From assembly GCF_000296215.2 (NCBI RefSeq), contig NZ_CP013949.1, positions 682,001-746,000 on the forward strand: a DNA stretch of 64,000 nucleotides, written 5' to 3'. Position numbers and translations under genes: made by a program. Of the stretch, positions 7,665 to 15,913 are shown piece after piece (within the stretch, counting starts at the first letter, position 1; each line of letters starts with the position of its first letter). A model generated the notes under the pieces. It worked only from the letters and a program-made list of their open reading frames with translations. It was not told the origin of the DNA and ran no database searches. The DNA is from Bradyrhizobium sp. CCGE-LA001. Lineage in GTDB: Bacteria > Pseudomonadota > Alphaproteobacteria > Rhizobiales > Xanthobacteraceae.

Positions 7665-10112
7665 CTATAAGGTCCACTCCCGATAGCCGAGATTGTTGTC
7701 GGTGCGGACAAGGTCCGCCACGGTCACGGGGCCGGTTGCTACAGGCAGGGTAGACCCCGTATCAATGTTGCTGCGATCGCCCGCGACCGTCGCGCGGACG
7801 AGCAGGGCGTTTCTCTTCCCGGCCTGTGGTGTCCACTCAAACGGCCCAAAGATCGCAGATGGTTCACCGGGTGATACGTCCGTCGTCGTATTGTTTCCGT
7901 TCACCGGCGACCAGTGGTTCGGATCAGTATCCCAAGTGTCTGCATGGTTGCCGACGACTGTGGAAACATCCACCGATGCCGCGGTCGCGATCTGGGCGCC
8001 GCGATTCCCAAGTTTGACATAGACATAGTTGACATAGCCCGGGCGCGGCGTCTGATCATACCGCTGGCCGTCCGCGGCGTTGCGGACCCAGAAAACAGCA
8101 GGGAGTGCGTGCCAGTGCTTGCAGTACTTGTATTGCCCGCCACGGCCGTCATCGACGTAGATGTCAATCGGCGGCGGACTACCTGGCTCGTCTACTCGCG
8201 CAGCCGAAGAAGCTTGGTAAAGGCCTTGTCTCTCAAAAGCCCAGCGGACAACCTTGTGGAGCATTCCGCCCAGCCGCCTCGATCCGTCGTAGTCGAGATA
8301 AGGAGTGCCGACATCGGCGTCCATCAGGGCTGTGGCGAACTGCCCCGCCTCGCGGGTCGGTTGCGTCGCGACGGAACCGAGCGAGGCGATCGCGCGTACG
8401 ACGAGGTAAGCAATGTAGTATGCAGCAGCCGTGCGAGCGTCGACATCCGGCGCCTCGTCCGGGCGAACCGCATCGCCGCCGGAGGCGAGATAGAGCTGGA
8501 ACAGGGTGCTCGACAGGATCTGCTCGGAGTTGTAGCCGACGGGATCGCGCGGCCCGTAGGTCGGATTTGGTTTCTCATACAGTGTTCCGTTCCAGCCCCA
8601 TCCTTTCGTGACGTCACGGTCGTGGCGCCGCAACGGCAGCTGGATGAAGGGGAACGTCACCCCCCGCCATGTCTTCGGGAGCTTTGACGCCGGATCACAC
8701 ATGATCGCGCCAAGCGCGTCACCGGCGCTATGAGCGAAGTCGAATTCGGTCGAGCCAGTCGCGGCCAGAATCAGGACGTGGCAGAACTCATGCCAGACGA
8801 AGCGCACGTCGGCGACAAGCCCAAGAGGGTGCTTCCAAGTGTCCGCGAAATCCGCAAGCCCGAACAACATCCTGACGTCCCACTCTGTCGCCATTTGGTC
8901 GGCGCGGAACGGGGTCACGTAGGCATTGATGCCACGGCCGTCATGGGCCCCCGAGCCCGTCAACATCTTGGCCCGATGTTCGACGGTCAACGGTAGTGCA
9001 ACCTTTCCAAAATAGTCTTTCAGAACGAACCCGAATCCCTGCACCAGTTGCATCATTGAATCGCAATGACAGTAGGCGCTGACCGCGGCGAACTCGTTGG
9101 TTCGAGCCGTGAAGGCGAAGGGAGGCCGCTGCACCGGCGGATCATAGTCATCACCCAGCGCCGCCGGCGCGAGCACGGTCACGCGCGGCCCCGACAGCTT
9201 CCGACGGCCGCCACCGGCGTGATCGAGATCCAGTAATCCGACTGGATCGCGCTCGTGATCGAGCAAGTCGGCGAGGCTGTCAGGGCGCAGCTTGAAGCCG
9301 CCTGTCTTGCTGGCGGGATCACTGAGGAAGGCATATCCAGCGCAAGCCGACAGGATCGGGGTCTTGCGGACAGGCTTGAGACTCGGGAGATCGACCAGGA
9401 CCCGGTGTGCAATGGAGTCACCGCTCGCCACCGGCATGAAGATCGCGGCGCTGAGGGCGAGGCCCAGCTTGCCGCTGCGCCCGACGGTTGCCCGCTCGCG
9501 CTCATATGCGAGAATCCGTAGATCATCGACCCCGATTGGCCGGCCAAGGCCCAGAACAGAACGAAGCAGCTCCAGCGCGACTTCCTGCTTCAGCTCGTCG
9601 GCCCACTCCTGCTTCAGCCCACCGAGCACGTCCTCGACGTCGTTTGCGTGCACCGGCAGCTCAGGATCCTTGAGCGTCGTCGAACGCACACTGGTGATTA
9701 GGGGCCTATGGCTCGCTTGCGCGCGATGCACGACGAGTCGAATGCTGCTCCCTTCGACATCGACGGCAATCTTCGAATTCCCGATGGGAACTGTTTGTTG
9801 CACCCAGACGATTGTGGTCTCGAGCCTGTCGTTCCGTTTCAATTCGCGGGGCTTTGCCCATGCAAATCGTGCATCACTGGACCGCGCCCGCTCGCCAGGC
9901 CCACTCGTGCGGTCAAGGTGTTCCAAATCGTCGTCGCTGAGCGGCAGCAAAGGCGGGTGGGTATGGGAAGCCAGCGTCAGATACTCGAACGCTGCTCGCT
10001 TCGCTGTTACGTCAGGGTCACCCACCGCTGGCGTCTGCAGATGGCGCAACTCACGAATAACCCCGTCCGCATCCTTCTCAATCAGAAGATCTGGCTCTTG
10101 CGGAAGATTCAT
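7665..10112 (-). CDS. large HExxH putative zinc metalloprotease-like protein
   Basis: An 815-aa protein that I cannot place in a named family. H441-E-F-C-H445 is an HExxH zinc motif in the helix VWHEFCHVLILAATG, followed at 460-468 by AHSAGDALG, which sits where gluzincins such as M4 and M36 have the NExxSD segment; here the third-ligand glutamate is absent and H461 or D465 may replace it. No signal peptide or membrane helix is seen. The last 130 residues look beta-rich (YVNYVYVKLGNRG) and may be a separate Ig- or jelly-roll-like domain. ATG 10112 has GAGGTGA about 5 nt upstream. A 91-codon frame ends 3 nt before the start, so it may be the last gene of a VOC-ORF-protease unit. Confidence 0.7.
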   Translation of the reverse strand: MNLPQEPDLLIEKDADGVIRELRHLQTPAVGDPDVTAKRAAFEYLTLASHTHPPLLPLSDDDLEHLDRTSGPGERARSSDARFAWAKPRELKRNDRLETTIVWVQQTVPIGNSKIAVDVEGSSIRLVVHRAQASHRPLITSVRSTTLKDPELPVHANDVEDVLGGLKQEWADELKQEVALELLRSVLGLGRPIGVDDLRILAYERERATVGRSGKLGLALSAAIFMPVASGDSIAHRVLVDLPSLKPVRKTPILSACAGYAFLSDPASKTGGFKLRPDSLADLLDHERDPVGLLDLDHAGGGRRKLSGPRVTVLAPAALGDDYDPPVQRPPFAFTARTNEFAAVSAYCHCDSMMQLVQGFGFVLKDYFGKVALPLTVEHRAKMLTGSGAHDGRGINAYVTPFRADQMATEWDVRMLFGLADFADTWKHPLGLVADVRFVWHEFCHVLILAATGSTEFDFAHSAGDALGAIMCDPASKLPKTWRGVTFPFIQLPLRRHDRDVTKGWGWNGTLYEKPNPTYGPRDPVGYNSEQILSSTLFQLYLASGGDAVRPDEAPDVDARTAAAYYIAYLVVRAIASLGSVATQPTREAGQFATALMDADVGTPYLDYDGSRRLGGMLHKVVRWAFERQGLYQASSAARVDEPGSPPPIDIYVDDGRGGQYKYCKHWHALPAVFWVRNAADGQRYDQTPRPGYVNYVYVKLGNRGAQIATAASVDVSTVVGNHADTWDTDPNHWSPVNGNNTTTDVSPGEPSAIFGPFEWTPQAGKRNALLVRATVAGDRSNIDTGSTLPVATGPVTVADLVRTDNNLGYREWTL

Positions 10113-10115
10113 AGC

Positions 10116-10391
10116 TCACCTCGAGGGGTCTCGATCTCCGGCATCACGGAGCCGAGCATGCCTCCGCGGGTTGCGCAACGCAAGGCTCGTTCCGCCTGCT
10201 TGAGAAAGTGGTGGAAGGCCAGACCTCCGTGAGGGGGCGGTGATTTCCTCGCCGTTCATGAGCGGAATCTTACGACAGACCCAAGGGTCTCCCGGATGAC
10301 AACCCGCTCCGTCGTGCCCGACAATCGGCGCATCGCCGATCGGGGATAGCTGGTGCTGGACAGCGATATCAGGCCTGGCTCGCCTCGTCAT
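10116..10391 (-). CDS. possible 91-aa coupled small protein
   Basis: An open frame of 91 codons whose ATG overlaps the stop of the VOC gene as ATGA (10388-10391) and whose stop lies 3 nt before the ATG of the 815-aa gene. That double coupling is the main reason to list it. The peptide has a central stretch that looks protein-like (GCHPGDPWVCRKIPLMNGEE, two cysteines), but the C-terminal third is Arg/Pro-rich and less convincing. I recognise no family. If it is not translated, 10113-10387 is simply a leader between the VOC and protease-like genes. Confidence 0.35.
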   Translation of the reverse strand: MTRRARPDIAVQHQLSPIGDAPIVGHDGAGCHPGDPWVCRKIPLMNGEEITAPSRRSGLPPLSQAGGTSLALRNPRRHARLRDAGDRDPSR

Positions 10392-10747
10392 GCCTTACGC
10401 AGCGGCCGTGCGAAGCTGAGCTCATGCCCGTCGGGATCGGCGAGATGGAAGTAGCGCTCGCCCCATTCCGCATCGCGCGGCGTGGTGGATGGCTGCCATC
10501 CGACGGCGCGGGCCTGATCATAGGTCGCATCGACGTCGGCGACATAGAAGATGACCCGGCCCCACCAGGACCACTGCTTCTCGTCGGGCTGTGCCGTCAG
10601 GTTGAGATATCCGGTGCCGGCGCGAAAACTCGTGAACGCCGCAGATTCGCCGCCATATAGGAGCTCGAACCCCAGCGAGCGGTAGAAGTGCACGGCTCGC
10701 GCCATGTCATGGGTGCCGAGCGTGATGGCGCTGATGCAGTCGATCAT
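10388..10747 (-). CDS. VOC/glyoxalase-fold protein
   Basis: A 119-aa single vicinal-oxygen-chelate domain protein with two beta-alpha-beta-beta-beta modules: ITLGTHDMARAVHFYRSLGF at the N-terminus and VADVDATYDQARAVGW plus FHLADPDGHELSFARP at the end. The DPDGHxxSFA ending is typical of glyoxalase, bleomycin-resistance and dioxygenase relatives; the C-terminal Glu/His pair could hold a metal. The substrate is unknown. Its stop overlaps the start of the 91-codon frame, suggesting an operon running toward the 815-aa gene. It starts about 130 bp from the tRNA-Arg gene on the other strand. Confidence 0.85.
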   Translation of the reverse strand: MIDCISAITLGTHDMARAVHFYRSLGFELLYGGESAAFTSFRAGTGYLNLTAQPDEKQWSWWGRVIFYVADVDATYDQARAVGWQPSTTPRDAEWGERYFHLADPDGHELSFARPLRKA

Positions 10748-10879
10748 GTGAGCTGCTCCGCAGAATGGACCTGGAGGTTATGGTACAGCTCCTTGTTCGG
10801 TCGATGTGGCCAGTCTAGCGGCTGGCGAACCTCGTCCTGCTCTGCTATGAGGAGCCGAACCTGCAACTTCGGGTTCCGC

Positions 10880-10956
10880 GGTCCCGTAGCTCAGCCGGAT
10901 AGAGCGACGGTTTCCTAAACCGTAGGTCGGAAGTTCGAGTCTTCCCGGGATCGCCA
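10880..10956 (+). tRNA. tRNA-Arg (anticodon CCU)
   Basis: A 77-nt cloverleaf. The acceptor arms GGTCCCG and CGGGATC pair with one G-U; the D arm is GCTC...GAGC; the anticodon arm is ACGGT/ACCGT around loop TTCCTAA, whose anticodon CCT reads AGG; the T arm is GGAAG-TTCGAGT-CTTCC. The discriminator is G and CCA is encoded at 10954-10956. A run of five T residues follows at 10957-10961 and may act as the terminator. Confidence 0.96.
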
Positions 10957-11096
10957 TTTTTCGTGGGCCGCGGTTACGGTTCGCCACGCTGGTCGGCGCA
11001 AAAATTGCTACAGGTGAAGGGCTTGAGGTGAATGGCTTGCTTGCTGGCCCGGCCGGCGTGCCCGCCTCGTCTCACTATCCCCACCTGGAGACCCTG

Positions 11097-12236
11097 ATGC
11101 CTTTCGACCTGATCCTGCGCGGCGGCCGTGTGATCGACCCCTCCCAGAAGCTCGACGCCGTAACCGATGTCGCCTTCGCCGGCGGCAAGGTTGCCGCGGT
11201 CGGCAGCGAACTCAAGGCCGATCCGGGCACGGACGTGCGCGACGTCTCGAAATACATCGTGACGCCGGGGCTGATCGATCTCCACACCCATGTCTATTGG
11301 GGCGGCACCTCGCTCGGCATCGATGCCGAGGAATTCTGCCGCCTCTCCGGCGTCACCACCGCCATCGATACCGGCAGCGCCGGACCCGGCAATTTCGCCG
11401 GCTTCCGCAAGCACGTGATCGAGCCGAGCCAGGTTCGCATCCTCGCTTATCTGCACGTCTCGCATGCCGGCATCTTCGGCTTCTCGCACCGGATCATGGT
11501 CGGCGAAAGCGAGGAGCTGCGGCTGATGAATCCAATAGACGCGGCCAAGGTGGCCGATGCCAACCGCGACCTCATCGTCGGTATCAAGGTGCGCGTCGGC
11601 CTGCATTCCTCGGGCACGTCGGGGGCGGTGCCGCTCGACATCGCGCTCCAGGTGGCCGACGAGGTCGGCATGCCCCTGATGGCGCATATCGACCATCCGC
11701 CGCCGAGCTACGAAGAGGTGCTGGCCCGCCTGCGGCCCGGCGACGTGCTGACCCACGCATTCCGACCCTTCCCCAACACGCCGGCGACCGCGCAGGGCAC
11801 GGTGAAGAAGGCGGTGCTGGATGCGCGCGAGCGCGGCGTGCTGTTCGACATCGGCCACGGCAAGGGCTCGTTCGCGTTCAAGACCGCGCGCGCGATGCTC
11901 GCCAACGGCTTCTATCCGGACACGATCTCGTCCGACATCCACATGCTGTGCATCGACGGTCCCGCCTACGACCAGGTCACGACCATGTCGAAGTTCCTGT
12001 GCATGGGCATGGATCTCTCCGACGTGGTCGCGGCGTCGACCGTGAATGCCGCGATGGCGCTGCGCCGCCCCGAACTCGGCAGCCTCAAGCCCGGCAGCGT
12101 CGGCGACGCCACGCTTGTTACGGTGAAGCAAGGCCAGTTCGACTATGAGGACGTCGTCGGCGAGCACCTGATCGGCGACCGCAAGATCGTTTCCGAAGGC
12201 GTCGTCATCGGCGGCCGCTGGTGGCATCCGAATTGA
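11097..12236 (+). CDS. amidohydrolase/deacetylase-type metallohydrolase
   Basis: A 379-aa cytoplasmic hydrolase of the amidohydrolase superfamily (dihydroorotase/D-aminoacylase-like). The N-terminal beta domain (LILRGGRVIDPSQK) leads into the metal motif LIDLHTHVYWG; further histidines appear in HIDHPP and in ISSDIHML, which would supply other metal ligands and the catalytic Asp. It would cleave an amide or cyclic imide, but the substrate is not evident. ATG 11097 is preceded by GGAG at 11087-11090 and gives the normal family N-terminus; an upstream frame from 11028 adds 23 unlikely residues. It is convergent with the redoxin gene, only 6 bp between stops. Confidence 0.85.
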   Translation: MPFDLILRGGRVIDPSQKLDAVTDVAFAGGKVAAVGSELKADPGTDVRDVSKYIVTPGLIDLHTHVYWGGTSLGIDAEEFCRLSGVTTAIDTGSAGPGNFAGFRKHVIEPSQVRILAYLHVSHAGIFGFSHRIMVGESEELRLMNPIDAAKVADANRDLIVGIKVRVGLHSSGTSGAVPLDIALQVADEVGMPLMAHIDHPPPSYEEVLARLRPGDVLTHAFRPFPNTPATAQGTVKKAVLDARERGVLFDIGHGKGSFAFKTARAMLANGFYPDTISSDIHMLCIDGPAYDQVTTMSKFLCMGMDLSDVVAASTVNAAMALRRPELGSLKPGSVGDATLVTVKQGQFDYEDVVGEHLIGDRKIVSEGVVIGGRWWHPN

Positions 12237-12242
12237 GCGCCG

Positions 12243-12806
12243 TTAGCTCTGCTCGCGATAGAATTGCAGCAGGCGGCTGCCTGCCGGGGAGAGCCAGTCG
12301 GGCGCGCCGGTGATGTAGCCCTCGACGCGGCCGCCCATACCCACCAGATAGGTGATGGGCATGCCGATGATCGTGAACATCGCGCTGGATGCTTCGGCCG
12401 CTGCGCCATAGGCATCGGCATAGCAGGCGAGGTTTCGCACGGCGAGACTGTCGAGATATTTGCGGATCTTGCGCAGGTCTTTGGTGTCGGTGCAGATCGC
12501 GACGATGTCGAGCGCTTCGGGTCGTGATGCTGCAAGGCTTGCCAGCATGGGCAGGTCGAGCTTGCAGGCCGCGCACCAGGTAGCCCAGAAATTCACCAGA
12601 GTGATGCGGCCCGGCTTTGCTGTGATCACGGCGTCCCGACCCCCGATATGCTGAAGCCTGAGCTGCGGCATCATTGCGCGCGGCCGCACCATTGTGAACT
12701 GGCTGCGGTCGGCCTTGAACACCGGCGGCCAGCTCTCCCGCGCGCGGCTTGCGCGGAGAGAAGCGGCCAGCATCGGCGCGGCGATCAGGATCGATCGCCG
12801 CGACAT
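12243..12806 (-). CDS. TlpA/ResA-like exported redoxin
   Basis: A 187-aa thioredoxin-fold protein with active site W77-C-A-A-C81 (FWATWCAAC) and a later cis-proline segment GMPITYLVG. The N-terminus MSRRSILIAA...SRA is a signal with two arginines, so it is probably exported, perhaps by Tat. It should reduce or oxidise cysteines in the periplasm. AAAGGGG lies about 7 nt before ATG 12806; a start at 12839 would overlap the upstream DsrE gene and add an implausible leader. It is the last gene of the DoxX-DsrE-redoxin set, which suggests a shared role in sulfur or thiol redox chemistry. Confidence 0.85.
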   Translation of the reverse strand: MSRRSILIAAPMLAASLRASRARESWPPVFKADRSQFTMVRPRAMMPQLRLQHIGGRDAVITAKPGRITLVNFWATWCAACKLDLPMLASLAASRPEALDIVAICTDTKDLRKIRKYLDSLAVRNLACYADAYGAAAEASSAMFTIIGMPITYLVGMGGRVEGYITGAPDWLSPAGSRLLQFYREQS

Positions 12807-12831
12807 CACTGGTCCCCTTTCGTGCCGCTCA

Positions 12832-13290
12832 TCAGGCATGGATATAGGCCCAGCCCTTCAATTGCAGGTCGACGACGCGGCCGATTCCGAACGGGACGAG
12901 GGTCGCGCCTGCGATCAGCGGGATGGATATCTGCTCCTTGGCTTCCGCAATCACCTTGGATGAGGCGCACATGCTGTAGGTGAGGTTCGGCAGCGATTGC
13001 CGCAGCGTCGCGAGCGGCTCGCCCAGTGGGGTCTTGTCCGCGCGGAAGACGTCGATGCCCTTGCCGTTGGCGACGACCTCGATCAGCAATTTCGCGCCCC
13101 TCTCGGCAAAATGCTTGGAGAGATTGGCCGAGTAGCTGATTGCGTGCCCCATGACGTAAGGCTCGTTGCTGTCGATCAGGATCACGACGCCCTGGGTGAG
13201 ACGATCCTCCTTGGCCGCGGCACCGCCGGCTGTGAGGATTGCGGTGCCCGCGAGCAGGCCTCTTCGGGACCATGCAGTTGCTGAGATCAT
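12832..13290 (-). CDS. DsrE-family protein with twin-arginine signal
   Basis: A 152-aa protein with the DsrE/DsrF-like fold: VVILIDSNEP then the helix of SYSANLSKHFAERGAKLLIEVVANGKGID and a single cysteine in YSMCASSKV, the position of the sulfur-carrier cysteine in DsrE and TusD relatives. The N-terminus has SRRGLLAGTAILTAGGAAA, a typical twin-arginine signal, which is unusual because classical DsrE proteins act in the cytoplasm. The start at 13290 is the Met just before the signal; the frame extends further up without a plausible leader. It lies between the DoxX and redoxin genes with gaps of 14 and 25 bp. Confidence 0.82.
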   Translation of the reverse strand: MISATAWSRRGLLAGTAILTAGGAAAKEDRLTQGVVILIDSNEPYVMGHAISYSANLSKHFAERGAKLLIEVVANGKGIDVFRADKTPLGEPLATLRQSLPNLTYSMCASSKVIAEAKEQISIPLIAGATLVPFGIGRVVDLQLKGWAYIHA

Positions 13291-13304
13291 GACGTTGCTG
13301 CCGG

Positions 13305-13733
13305 TCAGAACTGACGCGGCGCGATCGGCGCCTTGCTGCCGCGGCCCCACAATACGAACAGGCTGAGCGCAAGCAGCGCGATGTTGAGCGGTGCCACGTC
13401 AGCCTCGCCGCGCGAGAGGTGGAAGACGAGTGCGATCACCTGCAGCACCGCGCAGCCGAGCGCGGCCAGCACCGTCAGCCGGGGCAGGATCCGTGTCAGG
13501 GCCGGCAGCAGGATGCCGATCCCACCGGCGAGATCGACCAGCGCGATCGAGTGGACAAACGTCTCGGAATACTGCCCGGCCCAGGGCATCATCGCGGCCA
13601 ACTGGGGAATCGGGGTGGTGAGCTTGACGAACCCCGCCGAGACAAAGACGAAGGCGAGGACGACCTGCGCAGCCCAGAGGCCGATGCGGAGGGCCCGCCC
13701 GGGGGCAGCGGTCTCGAGGGTCGTGGTGGACAT
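13305..13733 (-). CDS. DoxX-family membrane protein
   Basis: A 142-aa inner-membrane protein with four hydrophobic helices (GLWAAQVVLAFVFVSAGFVK first, then helices around residues 60-80, 85-105 and 115-132) and the family motif SAGFVKL. DoxX-like proteins include the small subunit of thiosulfate:quinone oxidoreductase and others that help oxidoreductases at the membrane. ATG 13733 gives the usual length; an upstream frame to 13838 would overlap the LysR start. It heads an operon with the DsrE and redoxin genes, transcribed away from the LysR gene, which probably controls it through the 104-bp gap 13734-13837. Confidence 0.82.
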   Translation of the reverse strand: MSTTTLETAAPGRALRIGLWAAQVVLAFVFVSAGFVKLTTPIPQLAAMMPWAGQYSETFVHSIALVDLAGGIGILLPALTRILPRLTVLAALGCAVLQVIALVFHLSRGEADVAPLNIALLALSLFVLWGRGSKAPIAPRQF

Positions 13734-13837
13734 GGTGTTGCTCCAGGAATGTGAGGGTTGCCACCATTTGATGATTTCCTGATTATTGATCATTATCGGT
13801 TGCGGGATGGGTTCGTTTCCTGGATGTTGATGATCCA

Positions 13838-14722
13838 ATGGATACTCTGGTCAGTATGAGGGTGTTTTGCCTGGTCGCCGAGCTCAAGAGCTTTGCGGCC
13901 GCGGCGCAGCGCCTGCGCATGTCGCCCGCCATGGCGAGCAAGCACGTGATGCAGATCGAGAAGCGGCTGGGCACGAGGCTGCTCAACCGGACCAGCCGGC
14001 GCGTCAGCCTGAGCGAAAGCGGCACGCTCTATTTCGAGCAGGCCCGGCAGATGCTGGACTCGCTCGACGAGGTCGAGGCCGCCGTCAGCAACGCGACGGT
14101 GGTGCCGCACGGCACGCTGCGGCTGACCGCGCCGGTGTGGATGGCGAACTCGATCTTCGCCGGCGTGCTGGCCGACTATCAGGCCCGCCATCGGGACGTG
14201 CGTCTCGACGTCGATCTCAGCGGGCGGCTGGTCAATCTGGTCGAGGAGGGATTCGATCTCGCTTTGCGCGCGACCGGCGCACCCGACGAGGCGCTGATTG
14301 CGCGGCCCATCACCAACGTTCCGTTCTATCTGGTTGCCGCTCCGGCCTATCTCAAACGTGCTGGCCGCCCGGTGTCCTTTGCCGATCTCTCCGGCCGGGC
14401 CTTGCTGCACTATGCGCTTTATCCCGGCGAGAGCTTCTCCTTCCAGGGCGAGCACGGCCTCGAGACCGTCAAGCTCAATCCGGTGCTGCGCAGCGGCAAC
14501 GAAACGCTGCTGCATATGGCTGCGCTGGAAGGGATGGGGCTCGCCTTCCTGCCGAAATGGCTGGTCGCCGAGGACATCGCCAGCGGGCGTCTCGAACATT
14601 TGATGTCCGAGCAGGTCGTCTTCGTCGGAAAGCTGTTCGCGGTCTATCCGAGCCGCAAATACCTGTCCGCGAAGGTGCGGACCTTCATCGATTTCATCGC
14701 CGCCGACAAGCGGATGAGGTAG
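13838..14722 (+). CDS. LysR-type regulator
   Basis: A 294-aa LysR-family activator or repressor. The N-terminal winged helix-turn-helix spans about residues 5-65 (RVFCLVAELKSFAAAAQRL, LGTRLLNRTSRRVSLSESG), and the effector-binding domain follows. The sequence falls in the CrgA/AaeR-like branch by its AAPAYLKRAGRP stretch. It is divergent from the DoxX-DsrE-redoxin set, the usual arrangement for a LysR regulator and its target, so control of that set is likely. The shared gap contains AT-rich TGATTATTGATCATTA, which could be part of the binding site. Confidence 0.88.
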   Translation: MDTLVSMRVFCLVAELKSFAAAAQRLRMSPAMASKHVMQIEKRLGTRLLNRTSRRVSLSESGTLYFEQARQMLDSLDEVEAAVSNATVVPHGTLRLTAPVWMANSIFAGVLADYQARHRDVRLDVDLSGRLVNLVEEGFDLALRATGAPDEALIARPITNVPFYLVAAPAYLKRAGRPVSFADLSGRALLHYALYPGESFSFQGEHGLETVKLNPVLRSGNETLLHMAALEGMGLAFLPKWLVAEDIASGRLEHLMSEQVVFVGKLFAVYPSRKYLSAKVRTFIDFIAADKRMR

Positions 14723-14754
14723 CAGCTCACAGCGGCTCGATTGCAGCGACCTGA

Positions 14755-15900
14755 TTACAGTGATCTGGCGATCAGCAGCTTCATGATCTCATTTGTGCCG
14801 CCATAGATCTTCTGGATGCGGGAATCGATGAAGATGCGCGAGATCGGATATTCCTGCATGTAACCGTAGCCGCCGAACAGCTGGAGGCATTCGTCGGCGG
14901 TCTCGACCTGCTTCTCCGAGCACCAATATTTCGCCATCGACGCCGTGACGGTGTCGAGATCCCCGGCGACCAGGCGCTCGATGCACCAGTCGACGAAGAC
15001 GCGCGCAATCATCGCCTCGGTCTTGCGCTCGGCCAGCGTGAAGGCGGTGTTCTGGAAATCCATCAACGGCCTGCCGAACGCTTTCCGCTCCTTGGTGTAG
15101 TCCGTGGTGAGCTTGACCGCTCGCTCCATCGAGGCGACGGCGCCGACCGCGAGGGCGAGGCGCTCCTGCGGCAGCTGCTGCATCAGCTGGACGAAACCCT
15201 GGCCTTCCTCCTTGCCGAGCAGGTTTTCCGGCGGCACCGTGACATTGTCGAAGAACAGCTCCGATGTGTCGGAGGCGTGCAGCCCGATCTTGTCGAGGTT
15301 GCGCCCGCGCTTGTAACCGTCCGCGCCCGCCGTCTCGACCACGATCAGCGAAATGCCCTTGGCCCCGGCATCGCCGGTGCGTGCGGCCACGATGACGAGG
15401 TCGGCGGCCTGGCCGTTGGTGATGAAGGTCTTCTGGCCGTTGATGACGTAGGAATTGCCCTGCTTCTTCGCCGTGGTCTTCACGGCCTGCAGGTCCGAGC
15501 CGGTGCCGGGTTCGGTCATGGCGATGGCGCCGACCATCTCGCCAGACGCCATCTTCGGCAGCCAGCGCTTCTTCTGCTCCTCCGAGCCGTAGTTGAGAAT
15601 ATAATGCGCGACGATGGCGCTGTGCACGGAGACGCCGGTGGTCAGCTCCGGCACGGTGCTTTCGAGATCGTCCAGCACGGCGGCGTCATAGGCGAAGGTC
15701 GCGCCCAGCCCGCCATATTCCTCCGGCACGCTGGCGAGCAGCGCGCCCATCTCGCCGAGCCCGCGCCAGGCGAAGCGATCGACCATCTTCTGCTCGCGCC
15801 ATTTCTCGGCATGCGGCGCCAGATCCTTGGCGAGATATTTGCGGAACTGGTCGCGGAACGTGTCCAGCTCTTCGGTCATCCAGGACGATCGATAATGCAT
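14755..15900 (-). CDS. LCAD-like acyl-CoA dehydrogenase
   Basis: A 381-aa FAD acyl-CoA dehydrogenase with AIAMTEPGTGSD, FITNGQ and the C-terminal GGYGYMQEYPISRIF motif. The usual catalytic Glu in IYEGT is Gly here (IYGGTNEIMK), while LPQERL is present; in the mammalian long-chain enzyme, which has the same pattern, the base is the Glu of that motif. So I infer an LCAD-like active site able to take branched or long acyl chains. ATG 15900 is preferred; a TTG at 15921 would overlap the SDR stop. It is the last gene of the minus-strand beta-oxidation operon and is convergent with the LysR gene. Confidence 0.9.
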   Translation of the reverse strand: MHYRSSWMTEELDTFRDQFRKYLAKDLAPHAEKWREQKMVDRFAWRGLGEMGALLASVPEEYGGLGATFAYDAAVLDDLESTVPELTTGVSVHSAIVAHYILNYGSEEQKKRWLPKMASGEMVGAIAMTEPGTGSDLQAVKTTAKKQGNSYVINGQKTFITNGQAADLVIVAARTGDAGAKGISLIVVETAGADGYKRGRNLDKIGLHASDTSELFFDNVTVPPENLLGKEEGQGFVQLMQQLPQERLALAVGAVASMERAVKLTTDYTKERKAFGRPLMDFQNTAFTLAERKTEAMIARVFVDWCIERLVAGDLDTVTASMAKYWCSEKQVETADECLQLFGGYGYMQEYPISRIFIDSRIQKIYGGTNEIMKLLIARSL

Positions 15901-15913
15901 CAGCGCCTCGCTC

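Noticed and set aside
10880..10956. tRNA-Arg(CCU) as the border of an integrated island
   Set aside because: tRNA-Arg genes are common integration sites, but no integrase is in the window and I found no second copy of the tRNA 3' end. The odd genes lie on the 5' side, the wrong side for usual integration.
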